The translations under genes were made by a program, and so were the position numbers. From Paenibacillus sp. DMB5 (GTDB lineage: Bacteria; Bacillota; Bacilli; Paenibacillales; Paenibacillaceae), in assembly GCF_001517085.1 (NCBI RefSeq), contig NZ_LRAC01000120.1, positions 1 through 64,000 on the forward strand: 64,000 bases of DNA, in the 5' to 3' direction. The notes under the pieces are model-generated. The model was not told the origin of the DNA and ran no database searches. It saw nothing but the letters and a program-made list of their open reading frames with translations. Each line of letters opens with the position of its first letter. The first letter of the stretch is position 1. Shown here in pieces: positions 56,077-64,000 of this stretch.

Positions 56077-57458
56077 GGCTGCCGGTCAAACTGAATTTCG
56101 AATCGCGTGCCTTTACCTAACTGGCTTGATACTGAAATCTGTCCTCCCTGTAACTCCACCAGCTTTTTCACTATTGACAGTCCTAAGCCCGTTCCTCCAA
56201 ACTGGCGTGATCTGGACTTCTCTACCCGGTAAAAGCGTTCAAAGATATACGGGAGCTCATCATTCGGAATCCCAATTCCAGTATCTTCGATGACTAACAC
56301 AAACGCACTGCTGTGATAAGATACGGAGACCTCGATTTTTCCTTTTTCGGTATAACGGATTGCATTCTCCAACAGATTGAGGAGGATTTGCTCCATCCGT
56401 TTTTTGTCTGCACGAATATCCTTTATCATTCCTTGTTCATGGTATAGCAGGCCGAGATTTTTTTCTCTTGCCTTGAGCTCTACTTTTCGCATTGCTTGCT
56501 GCGTCATTTCGGACATATTCACGGAGTCCAGCTCGAGACTGATCTTGCCTTCCTCCATCTTCGCCAGATCAAACAGATCTTCCACCAAATGCTGCAGCCG
56601 TAATGCCTCATCATAAATGATTTCCAGGTACTTGTTCTTTTCCTCTTCTGTTTCATAAAGCTCCTGCCGGAGCACTTGAGAATAGCCTTCCAGATAGGTA
56701 ATCGGTGTTCGCAGCTCATGAGAAATATTGGCGAAAAATTCTTGTCTGGTATCCCTGTACCGCTGAAGATCCACTGCGAGATCGTTGATTGCATAAGCCA
56801 GGCTGCCTATTTCATCTTTGCTGTTGATGTCAAGCCGTGTTTCCAGATCACCTGCTGCGATTTTTCGGGTAGCCTGCTGCATTTTGAGTAGTGGCCGTGA
56901 TAAATATTGAGCGATAATCCATGTGATGCCAAGGGCCAGCAGAAAAGCGCCTATTCCTGACAATATCAAAAGATTACGGACAGACGTTAAGGACTGCTCC
57001 ATTTTCTCCGTAGAAGACATTACATAAAGTGCAGAGGTAGCCACCCCATTCTCATAAATAGGCTGGCCGGATACAAAGTAACGAATTCCCGAAGGTTCGG
57101 TATATAAGAAATTGACTTTTTTTCCTGCAAAAATGTTGTCCAGATCGGTGCTGTGAATAATCTTCTGATCGGAAGAATCATGAGTTCCCGAGTGCAGAAC
57201 GACTTCCCCATCCGGTTTGACGTTGAAAATACTAACATTTGAGAATTCGGCAAAGGTTTTCATTGTTTCATCAGACGTATTATCCGAATGGGCCATCACT
57301 GCAAAGTGGGAAGCCAATTCCTCCGTCTCCGTACGCATCCGGTCGCTATAAAAGCCCGTAAATAAACGGTCTACCGTAAAGCCCAGAAATACCAATACAA
57401 TCAGAAACAGAGTGATAATAACAAATCCTAATTTAAAACCGATGCGGTTAGTTTTCAT
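56073..57458 (-). CDS. Sensor histidine kinase
   Basis: About 461 aa from ATG 57458, overlapping the response regulator stop. Two membrane helices flank an extracytoplasmic sensor of about 130 residues. A HAMP domain (LLKMQQATRKIAAGDLETRL), the phospho-His in FFANISHELRTPITYLEG, and the ATPase motifs LLENAIRYTE, DTGIGIPNDELP and FGGTGLGLSIVKKL follow. It phosphorylates the adjacent OmpR-type regulator. The signal is unknown. Operon mates include a lipoprotein and a small membrane protein, so a cell-envelope or metal signal is possible. Confidence 0.95.
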   Translation of the reverse strand: MKTNRIGFKLGFVIITLFLIVLVFLGFTVDRLFTGFYSDRMRTETEELASHFAVMAHSDNTSDETMKTFAEFSNVSIFNVKPDGEVVLHSGTHDSSDQKIIHSTDLDNIFAGKKVNFLYTEPSGIRYFVSGQPIYENGVATSALYVMSSTEKMEQSLTSVRNLLILSGIGAFLLALGITWIIAQYLSRPLLKMQQATRKIAAGDLETRLDINSKDEIGSLAYAINDLAVDLQRYRDTRQEFFANISHELRTPITYLEGYSQVLRQELYETEEEKNKYLEIIYDEALRLQHLVEDLFDLAKMEEGKISLELDSVNMSEMTQQAMRKVELKAREKNLGLLYHEQGMIKDIRADKKRMEQILLNLLENAIRYTEKGKIEVSVSYHSSAFVLVIEDTGIGIPNDELPYIFERFYRVEKSRSRQFGGTGLGLSIVKKLVELQGGQISVSSQLGKGTRFEIQFDRQP

Positions 57459-58164
57459 TGGTATCACCGGAAATGTTAAATTTATAGCCAACCCCCCAGA
57501 CCGTTTGGATCGGATTATACTTCAGACCGGAATTATGCATTTTCTCCCGTATGTTTTTGATATGCGTGTCTACTACCCGGATCTCTCCTTCAAAGTCATA
57601 TCCCCATAAGCGTTCCACCAGTTCCTCTCTTGTATAGGCCCGCTGGATGTTTTGTGCCAGAGTGGCCAGAAGATCGAACTCCTTCTGCGTAAATTCGATT
57701 GGATGATCACAAATCCGGACTTCTCTGGCCTCAGGTGAGATGATCAAATCAGGAAAATGGAGTCCACGCGCAGGTTGAGCAGGCGTTGTTTGGTTCATGA
57801 CCGATCTGCGGATCAAAGAGAATAACCTGGCAAGTAATTCTTCAGAATCAAAGGGCTTGGTTAAGTAATCGTCTGCTCCTATATCCAGACCTTTGATCTT
57901 ATCCCTGGTTTCTGTACGAGCCGATAAAAATAAAATGGGCGTATTCACTTGTTCTCTGATTTGCTTGCAAATCTGCCAGCCATCCATGTCGGGCATCATC
58001 ACATCGAGAATAATAACGTCAAACAAATGGGCATGGACCAGAGCGAGTGCTTCGTTCCCGGTGGATGCTTCCTTAATTTCAAAGCCCTCTTTCATTAAGT
58101 AGATCCGAAGCAGGTTTCTCATATTCCATTCATCATCTACAATTAAGACCTTAAGTTTAGACAC
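57448..58164 (-). CDS. OmpR-family response regulator
   Basis: About 238 aa from GTG 58164, seven bases after GGGGAGGGG. Receiver domain: acidic pair in LIVDDEWN, phospho-Asp in VIILDVMMPDMDGW, Lys in LTKPFDSEE. The C-terminal winged helix ends FEGEIRVVDTHIKNIREKM. It pairs with the kinase gene that overlaps its end. Confidence 0.95.
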   Translation of the reverse strand: MSKLKVLIVDDEWNMRNLLRIYLMKEGFEIKEASTGNEALALVHAHLFDVIILDVMMPDMDGWQICKQIREQVNTPILFLSARTETRDKIKGLDIGADDYLTKPFDSEELLARLFSLIRRSVMNQTTPAQPARGLHFPDLIISPEAREVRICDHPIEFTQKEFDLLATLAQNIQRAYTREELVERLWGYDFEGEIRVVDTHIKNIREKMHNSGLKYNPIQTVWGVGYKFNISGDTNEN

Positions 58165-58233
58165 AGGATATCCCCTCCCCTTCTTATCGTTATAATGCCG
58201 CAAGCGGATATCGCTTACGGCATTTCCCAGGAT

Positions 58234-58425
58234 CTATTTTTTTAAACCTTGTAATTCCTTACGGATTCGTTCATTTTCAGCTTTCAGATCAAGCAGCTGT
58301 TCCTGAATACTGTCAGCAGCAAGCGGCTTGCCGGAGGAACCGTGAGAATGCCCCCCTTTCATCGTAAACATCATTACAATCATCATTATCGGACAAACCA
58401 GTACAAGAAGTGTAGACCAATCCAT
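58234..58425 (-). CDS. Small DUF2933-like membrane protein with coiled coil
   Basis: 63 aa: one membrane helix (LLVLVCPIMMIVMMFTM) with CP inside it, a His/Gly-rich GGHSHGSSG patch, then a coiled coil (QEQLLDLKAENERIRKELQ). It resembles small DUF2933-type proteins near metal genes. AAGGAGG precedes it. It lies between the lipoprotein and regulator genes on the same strand. Confidence 0.75.
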   Translation of the reverse strand: MDWSTLLVLVCPIMMIVMMFTMKGGHSHGSSGKPLAADSIQEQLLDLKAENERIRKELQGLKK

Positions 58426-58454
58426 TTGAAATCCTCCTTATATAAATTCTTAAA

Positions 58455-59648
58455 TTAATGACCTGAATGCGGGTTATCTCCGGATGCGGGAGAAATCTCA
58501 AGCATATCATCAATTTCACTTTGTGCTTCAGCCGTAATTGCGTTGTTATCCCCTGTGATCCATGCGTGGTTATACGGACCTTCTGCTGGAGAATCCTGAA
58601 ACTTCGGCTGAATTTCAGCTGTGTATCTCATTACCGCTTCAGGCATATGATCCTTGCTCGTGAAAATCAGAGGAGCATGTTTGCCAAGATGTGAGAACGG
58701 GGCCGCTGCAATCGCTAACAGTGTAGAGTCTGCAGGGAGGAAAGACAGGTTATGTCCTGGTGAAGTTATTCCCCATCCGAATCCGGTAACTTCATCTTTG
58801 AACTTTGAAAAAGCTATAGCATTAGTAGCCGGATCATTTCCCGAGATTCGGGTAACCGTTCCATAAGATTTAAGCTGCTCTTCGACTCCGGATGAAACCG
58901 CTGACTCCGGTCCAAGAAGGTACATCACTGCTTTCCCTCCGCGTTCGTTCAATGCCTGAACGGTCGGCTCAGGAACTTCATCCTTGGTTACGTACAGAAG
59001 GGGTTCCGGCATGTGAGCAATCCAGTTTACAGCAGGAAGCGTGTACTCCGGACTATCCAACGATCCAATCACTACGGCTTGCGGGAGTTCACCTGCAACC
59101 TTGGCATAGTAAGCATCAATGGCCCCGGCAACTGCAGCCGGCTCGTCCCCTTCAATTTTATCCAGCTTCATATTAAGGTCATCCAATTGTTTCACTACTG
59201 CATCGGAAGCCGGGCCCACGATAATGATCTGAATCCCATCATTTCCTTCTGCACCTGCAGGCTTCAAACGTTGTAATTCCTCGAGCGTTGCTTCAGGAAC
59301 TCTATCCTTCTCAAAGAAAAGGACAGGTCCGTTACTCGGGTGATGGATAAGGTCTGCACTAACCGCAGCAATTTGCCAATTGCTGACGTCTGTAAGCACG
59401 ACACTTGCAGGCCGGTTACTGCCAGTTACGGCTGTCCAAAGGGTACGGGAAACGAGCACGGCCGCTTCAATGGGGTCAGAGGTGTTAATACGTGTGGTGT
59501 TCTTTGTACCTATCCAGGGTGTAGAAACCGCGGCAGTCACAGCAGTATTCTCTGCTCCCTGGTTAGCCTCTTTATTGCCAATCTGGCAGCCTGCAAGGAT
59601 TGAACTCAGCGCTACTGTTAAGCTGACAATCACTATACCTTTTCTCAT
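58455..59648 (-). CDS. Cell-wall-binding-repeat-2-like lipoprotein
   Basis: About 397 aa from ATG 59648 (GGAGG upstream). A lipoprotein signal ends SILAGC. The mature part has repeats of the putative cell-wall-binding type: TTRINTSDPIEAAVLVSRTL, then GPVLFFEKDRVPEATLEEL, PLLYVTKDEVPEPTVQAL and APLIFTSKDHMPEAVMRY, which are internally similar. A His-rich end (DNPHSGH) may bind metal. It heads the operon with the DUF2933-like protein and two-component system, perhaps as its surface sensor. Confidence 0.85.
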   Translation of the reverse strand: MRKGIVIVSLTVALSSILAGCQIGNKEANQGAENTAVTAAVSTPWIGTKNTTRINTSDPIEAAVLVSRTLWTAVTGSNRPASVVLTDVSNWQIAAVSADLIHHPSNGPVLFFEKDRVPEATLEELQRLKPAGAEGNDGIQIIIVGPASDAVVKQLDDLNMKLDKIEGDEPAAVAGAIDAYYAKVAGELPQAVVIGSLDSPEYTLPAVNWIAHMPEPLLYVTKDEVPEPTVQALNERGGKAVMYLLGPESAVSSGVEEQLKSYGTVTRISGNDPATNAIAFSKFKDEVTGFGWGITSPGHNLSFLPADSTLLAIAAAPFSHLGKHAPLIFTSKDHMPEAVMRYTAEIQPKFQDSPAEGPYNHAWITGDNNAITAEAQSEIDDMLEISPASGDNPHSGH

Positions 59649-59806
59649 AAAGTATCCTCCAAAGGTTATGTTTAGTTTTATTGCTTTGTACTTTACTTCA
59701 AATTTATGTGGAATTTGTGTGGTGAGAAATGATGATGAATGCATAAAAAAACCATTTGCAACAAAGATTAACGAATAACAGTAACATGTTTAAGAAGGTG
59801 TGGCTC

Positions 59807-61444
59807 ATGTTCAAATGGATTAATCAGCTTATGAAGCCGGCTAGAACTGCGCCAAAAAAGCAAAAGGAGCATCCCGGGCAGGCCCAAGGGAATAATAATT
59901 CCCACTCATTGCCCTCATCTTTTGAGCAAAATATCAGAATGTTAAAGTCCATGTTCGGAAATAGTCCGGATTTTGTCCTTAATGAATTAGAGAGCACTAA
60001 TGGTTTGGCCCTGTCGGCTGCTGTCTGCTATATTGAGGGTTTGGTTGATACTGTCTTGCTTCCTGATTTGATCAGTGCTGTAATTCATGTATTGGATAAA
60101 GAAGATAGTATTCATGATGCTGTACAAAGCGCTTCCGAATTCAGATCCATGATACCCATGGGCAATGTTCAATCGCTGTGTACCAAAGAGGAGAGTATGC
60201 GGGCGATCCTTGCTGGAAACGTACTGATCCTGCTGAAAAATAATGATTGGATGCTTGGCGTTGCGATTTCCGGAGGTGCCCGCCGTTCTGTTGAAGAACC
60301 GACCTCGCAAACGGTTATTCGCGGACCGAAGGAAGGCTTCACAGAAGAGTTGTCCATTAATCTTTCTCTGCTTAGACGCAAGCTGAAAACTCCTGCCTTG
60401 AAGTTTGAACAGCATATTATCGGAACCTATACGCAGACACGGGTTGTTGTTGCGTATTTGGATGGGATAGCTAAGCCGGAAGTAATCCAGGAAGTTAATA
60501 CGCGCTTGAAGGCAATTGATACAGATAGCATTCTGGAGAGTGGTTATATTGAAGAGTTTATACAGGATGCCGCTATAACACCCTTCCCGACAATACTCAA
60601 TACAGAACGCCCTGACACATTGGCCGGCAGCCTGCTGGACGGTATGGTAGGTATTCTGGTAGATGGTACACCGTTTGTACTAATAGCACCTGTCACCTTC
60701 TTTAACTTTTTTCAGTCCAGTGAAGATTATTATGAGCGCTATGATATTTCCACTTTCCTGCGAACCATCCGATTCGTGTCTTTTTTTGTCGCTCTGCTCC
60801 TCCCCTCGCTTTTTATAGCGATAACGACTTTCCAGCAGGAAATGATACCCACAACCCTGCTGATTACGCTGGCCGGGCAAAGGGAAGGTACGCCTCTTCC
60901 CGCTTTATTTGAGGCCCTGGCAATGGAGCTGATTTTTGAAGTTATCCGCGAAGCAGGGGTTCGGATGCCCCGGGTGATCGGGCCGGCGATTTCAATTGTC
61001 GGCGCACTGGTGCTTGGTCAGGCTGCCGTTCAGGCTGGCCTGGTATCCAGCGCTATGGTCATTGTGGTTTCTTTTACGGCAATAGCGAACTTTGTTATTC
61101 CAAGCATCAACATGGCCTCTGCTGTACGGCTGATGCGTTTTGTGTTGATGCTTCTAGCAGGCACCTTCGGTCTGTTCGGCATTCTGGCAGGCCTCGTGCC
61201 TTTGATGGCTCATCTTGTCTCTTTACGGTCATTTGGAGTTCATTATTTTATGCCGTATGCTCCTTTTTTCAAATCCAATATGAAAGATTTGCTTCTGCGT
61301 GTACCTTGGTGGGCAATGAAGACCCGTCCGAACCGCACGGCAGGCCCCAATAAATTCAGGCAGGCTCCAAATCAATACCCGACAAGCTCGGACGAGGCCG
61401 GGGTTTATCAAGCGGAGGACAAGCCTCAAAACAAGGGGAATTAA
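59807..61444 (+). CDS. Spore germination receptor subunit GerAA/GerKA type
   Basis: About 545 aa from ATG 59807 (AAGAAGGTG six bases upstream). A soluble N-terminal domain (NPDF-like: GNSPDFVLNELES) is followed by the conserved FPTILNTERPDTLAGSLLDG and VDGTPFVLIAPVTF, then five membrane helices. It forms an inner-membrane germinant receptor with the B and C subunits encoded next. First gene of a complete A-C-B operon; the decayed operon at 31-32 kb is a relative. Divergent from the lipoprotein operon. Confidence 0.95.
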   Translation: MFKWINQLMKPARTAPKKQKEHPGQAQGNNNSHSLPSSFEQNIRMLKSMFGNSPDFVLNELESTNGLALSAAVCYIEGLVDTVLLPDLISAVIHVLDKEDSIHDAVQSASEFRSMIPMGNVQSLCTKEESMRAILAGNVLILLKNNDWMLGVAISGGARRSVEEPTSQTVIRGPKEGFTEELSINLSLLRRKLKTPALKFEQHIIGTYTQTRVVVAYLDGIAKPEVIQEVNTRLKAIDTDSILESGYIEEFIQDAAITPFPTILNTERPDTLAGSLLDGMVGILVDGTPFVLIAPVTFFNFFQSSEDYYERYDISTFLRTIRFVSFFVALLLPSLFIAITTFQQEMIPTTLLITLAGQREGTPLPALFEALAMELIFEVIREAGVRMPRVIGPAISIVGALVLGQAAVQAGLVSSAMVIVVSFTAIANFVIPSINMASAVRLMRFVLMLLAGTFGLFGILAGLVPLMAHLVSLRSFGVHYFMPYAPFFKSNMKDLLLRVPWWAMKTRPNRTAGPNKFRQAPNQYPTSSDEAGVYQAEDKPQNKGN

Positions 61445-61446
61445 TC

Positions 61447-62672
61447 ATGTCACGAACACTTCGTATAAGCTGTATGCTTCTTGCCGTCATGCTGCTGTTG
61501 AATGCCTGCGGTAAGGCTAACGAGTTGAACGATCTTAGTATCGTAACGGGAACGGGTGTAGACGGTACGGACGGGAATTTTACGGTCACTTATCAGGTGA
61601 GTGTCGCAGCGGCGAGCGCATCGGCAGCCGGAGGAGCGTCAGGCGGGGCACAAAGCGGGGTCCATGTCTTTTCGACAAAAGGAAAAACGATACGGGATAC
61701 CGTATTTATGAGTGCGGTGGAGCATCCGCGAAAGCTCTATTTTGCACATAATAATGTACTGATTATCAGCAATGAAACGGCTGAGTCCGGAATTAGTCCA
61801 ATCCTGGACTCCTACTTTCGTAATCCGGAATCCCGGGAGATGGTAAATGTGATGGTGACAAAAGGGAAAGCCCGCGACATTTTAACAAAGAACATCCCTC
61901 CTGAGAAGCTGCCCGGCCGCGCCATCGCCGAAATCGTTGAAAAAGAACAGATATTAGTCTCCTTTTATCCGGCCACGACGATATTTGAGCTTGCTCTGGG
62001 GGTCACTTCGGAATCACGAGCAGCAAGCGTACCGGAAATCGGGATAGCCGGCGAAACCCGAAATCGCTGGAATCGGCCGAGGCTATCAACAAAACGTCTC
62101 AGGATGCCAAGGTTAGAATGACAGGACTTGTCATTTTTAAGGGCGACCGGCTTGCCGGAAGAATGAATTTGAAGGAAAGCCTGGGCCTTTCCTGGTTAAA
62201 CAATCGTGTTAAGGGTACCGTGCTTTCCTTCCCGAACCCCGAATCGCCTGAAGAGGCAGACCAATCCGCCGTGAGAATCTTCAAGGCCAAAGTCAAAGTC
62301 ACACCCGTGAAAGGCCCCTTACACTATACCATCAAAGTGAAAGCTGAAGTCAGCGGGGAACTCGTCGAAACCACATCTCAGGAGGACCTGACCGATACAA
62401 CCGGCATCAATAAAATCAAACGTTCCATAGAAGAGGTTATATTGGAGCAGATGCAAATGGGCTGGGAAGCAGCCAGAGCAATGAAGGTTGACGTTTTGGG
62501 GATCGGCAACATGATACATGAACGGAACCCGCAAGAATGGAACAGGCTAAAGCCCAATTGGGAGGATGAATTGGCTCGGATGGATATGCAGGCGGAGGTC
62601 AAAATGAGGGTAGTCCGGACACGCATGTTCCTGGACTCCTTCAGAAGTTTGTTAAAGAAGACTGAGCAATAG
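61447..62672 (+). pseudogene. Spore germination lipoprotein GerAC type, one frame break
   Basis: The N-terminal part has a lipoprotein signal (LLAVMLLLNACG), then GerAC-type sequence (YQVSVAAASAS, VFSTKGKTIRDTV). The frame fails near the C3 run 62057-62059. One added base gives SLESAEAINKTSQDAKVRMT and joins the C-terminal part (GLVIFKGDRLAGRMNLKESL) for 408 aa, the family norm. It lies between gerAA and gerAB with tight spacing. The lesion resembles the other one-base losses in this window. Confidence 0.88.
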
Positions 62673-62704
62673 TCCCACGCTATTGGGTTAGAAGGGAGCC
62701 GGAG

Positions 62705-63805
62705 ATGAATAACAAATCCCACACACGTTCCTCCGAGATTGCGGTTACGTTTGCTTTGTTTGAGATCGGAAGCACCAGCTTATTTCTTATCGGCGGTGAT
62801 GTCAAACAAGACGCATGGCTGGCCATGCTGATTGGTGCTTTGGCGGGTCTTCTGCTCCTTCTATTACACTTAACTATACACCGGATCGAGCCTCATCTGG
62901 ATTTGTTTCAGATTATCCAGCGTTATACCGGCAAAGTCATCGGCAGTCTCATTAGCCTCGGTTTTATCGGGTATTTCTCTTTGGAGGCGTCAAGAAATCT
63001 GCGGGATATCGCTGAAGTAACCATATTAACATTGCTGCCGGGTACCCCGCTCTGGTCGGTAATGCTGATTATTATTCTGGTCGTAAGCAACTCAATTCGT
63101 TACGGTTCAGAAACGCTGTTCCTGATGTGCATTGTATTATTTCCGGTCATTTGCATAGGCTATATCATCATTGCCATTCTTCTGGCGGCAACGGGCCTGC
63201 TCCATTTCCATTTTATGCTGCCCATACTTGAACATGGATGGAAGCCCGTTTTCAAAGCGGCAATCCCGGGGATTCTTTCTTTTCCCTTTGGTCAGGTTGT
63301 GGTCTTCCTGGTGTTTTACCCGTTAGCGGCTACAAGACGCCGGATGAACAGAATGATTCTGTTGACTTATTGTGGAATCAGCCTGTTCCTGATCCTTTTC
63401 AACCAAATCAATATTCTGGTTCTTGGTCCCGTTCTGGCCACAAACAGTGCACTTCCTTTGCTTCAAGCCGTTCAGCTGATCCAGATGTCGGAGGTGCTTG
63501 AACGAATTGATCCTTTATTTACACTGATCCTGTTTCTGAGTCTCGGGATAAAAATGGCTACCTTCTTGAATGCCGCAGCAATCGGCACCAATAGAATGAT
63601 TGGAATAACACATCAAAAAGCTTCGGCGCTGATTGGTGCCATAATCTATTTTTTGGCTTTCCAGTCGTCAACGTATACAGAATTCATTAAAGTGGGCAGA
63701 GAAGTTGCAGTAAAGTATTGGTGGCCCATTTTTCAGATATTGCTGCCTGTTGTACTTCTGATAGTGATGATTATACGTAAACAAAGGAATAGCGGTAACC
63801 GCTGA
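62705..63805 (+). CDS. Spore germination permease-like subunit GerAB type
   Basis: 366 aa with about ten helices, APC-superfamily-like. SFPFGQVVVFLVFYPLAATR matches the conserved mid-protein motif of GerAB. It binds the germinant in the GerA receptor complex. AGAAGGGAG precedes the ATG. It ends the operon. Confidence 0.93.
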   Translation: MNNKSHTRSSEIAVTFALFEIGSTSLFLIGGDVKQDAWLAMLIGALAGLLLLLLHLTIHRIEPHLDLFQIIQRYTGKVIGSLISLGFIGYFSLEASRNLRDIAEVTILTLLPGTPLWSVMLIIILVVSNSIRYGSETLFLMCIVLFPVICIGYIIIAILLAATGLLHFHFMLPILEHGWKPVFKAAIPGILSFPFGQVVVFLVFYPLAATRRRMNRMILLTYCGISLFLILFNQINILVLGPVLATNSALPLLQAVQLIQMSEVLERIDPLFTLILFLSLGIKMATFLNAAAIGTNRMIGITHQKASALIGAIIYFLAFQSSTYTEFIKVGREVAVKYWWPIFQILLPVVLLIVMIIRKQRNSGNR

Positions 63806-63888
63806 ATGATGGCCTGCATTTGTTGTGCATTGAGTCGCAATAAAATGTCCATACTAAGTGCCTAATATTATTAAGGGAGAGACTTGAT

Positions 63889-64000
63889 ATGGATCTGCAA
63901 AGCGGCAAATTGTACTGGCCTGCAACGGTGGAGAACCCCCCTTCTTATCCTAAGCTCGAAGAGGACATTACCTGTGATGTACTGATTATTGGGGCCGGCA
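63889..64000 (+). CDS. FAD-dependent oxidoreductase, 5' end only
   Basis: Starts at ATG 63889 after AAGGGAGAG. The first 37 residues end with DVLIIGAG, the start of a Rossmann FAD-binding motif. The rest lies beyond the window. Similar starts occur in DadA-like oxidoreductases, but the substrate cannot be judged. Confidence 0.75.
   Translation, partial: MDLQSGKLYWPATVENPPSYPKLEEDITCDVLIIGAG

Noticed and set aside
1..64000. tRNA or rRNA genes
   Set aside because: I looked for tRNA-like cloverleaf ends (GGTTCGA..CC arms) and rRNA signatures and saw none.

Overview
The window looks like a chromosomal stretch from a spore-forming Gram-positive of the Paenibacillaceae, most likely Paenibacillus. 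Three things support this: GerA-type spore germination operons, an SLH-anchored subtilase, and strong AGGAGG ribosome sites with many GTG/TTG starts. It is an accessory-rich region built from metal-resistance, ion/osmolyte transport and regulator modules, with many insertion-sequence scars, diverged duplications and broken genes.

Layout. 1-8.8 kb is a copper island: a Csp-type four-helix copper protein, copA-copZ-csoR with two visible CsoR operators, an MCP chemoreceptor, a small Cys/His-rich membrane protein, an exported methionine-repeat protein and a glycine-zipper membrane protein. 9-14 kb holds a beta-propeller lipoprotein next to lgt, an NlpC/P60 hydrolase and an intact IS630-family element. 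14-24 kb holds ion and sugar genes: a lone mrpE, mtlD, a HAD phosphatase, a ClC exchanger with an RCK_C-like tail, a CPA1 Na+/H+ antiporter and a broken ktrB. It also has an orphan c-di-AMP (ydaO-type) riboswitch pointing into the 3' end of the ClC gene. 24176-31324 is a complete Tn3-family mercury-resistance transposon (38-bp inverted repeats, 5-bp target duplication) inserted in an already decayed gerAA-gerAB remnant. 32-38 kb carries a BCCT transporter with a MarR regulator, a DUF305 membrane protein, an MFS exporter, an HxHP two-repeat protein, a ClC fragment and a second Csp. 38-46 kb carries a YetF protein, a second c-di-AMP riboswitch leading into a KamA-like radical SAM aminomutase, a DUF1259 protein, a second methionine-repeat gene with a decayed copy of its neighbour, and two TetR units. 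46.3-47.3 kb has a TPR protein whose 3' end overlaps a tiny secreted-peptide gene, a Rap-Phr/RRNPP-like arrangement. 47.7-64 kb has the SLH subtilase, a second BCCT transporter, a GNAT-like protein, a two-component operon with a lipoprotein, a full gerA operon, and the start of an FAD oxidoreductase.

How the genes work together. Copper and mercury detoxification, potassium/sodium/chloride traffic and osmolyte uptake or synthesis dominate. Two near-identical c-di-AMP riboswitches tie the osmotic theme together.

Quality note. At least nine single-base lesions break otherwise good genes (methionine-repeat gene, beta-propeller lipoprotein, hydrolase, ktrB twice, merE, subtilase twice, gerAC). 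Every one is repaired by adding exactly one base, usually in a homopolymer. This looks like systematic homopolymer shortening in the sequence, though real decay cannot be excluded. The insertion-sequence scars, the gerA remnant and the ClC fragment are independent, genuine decay.
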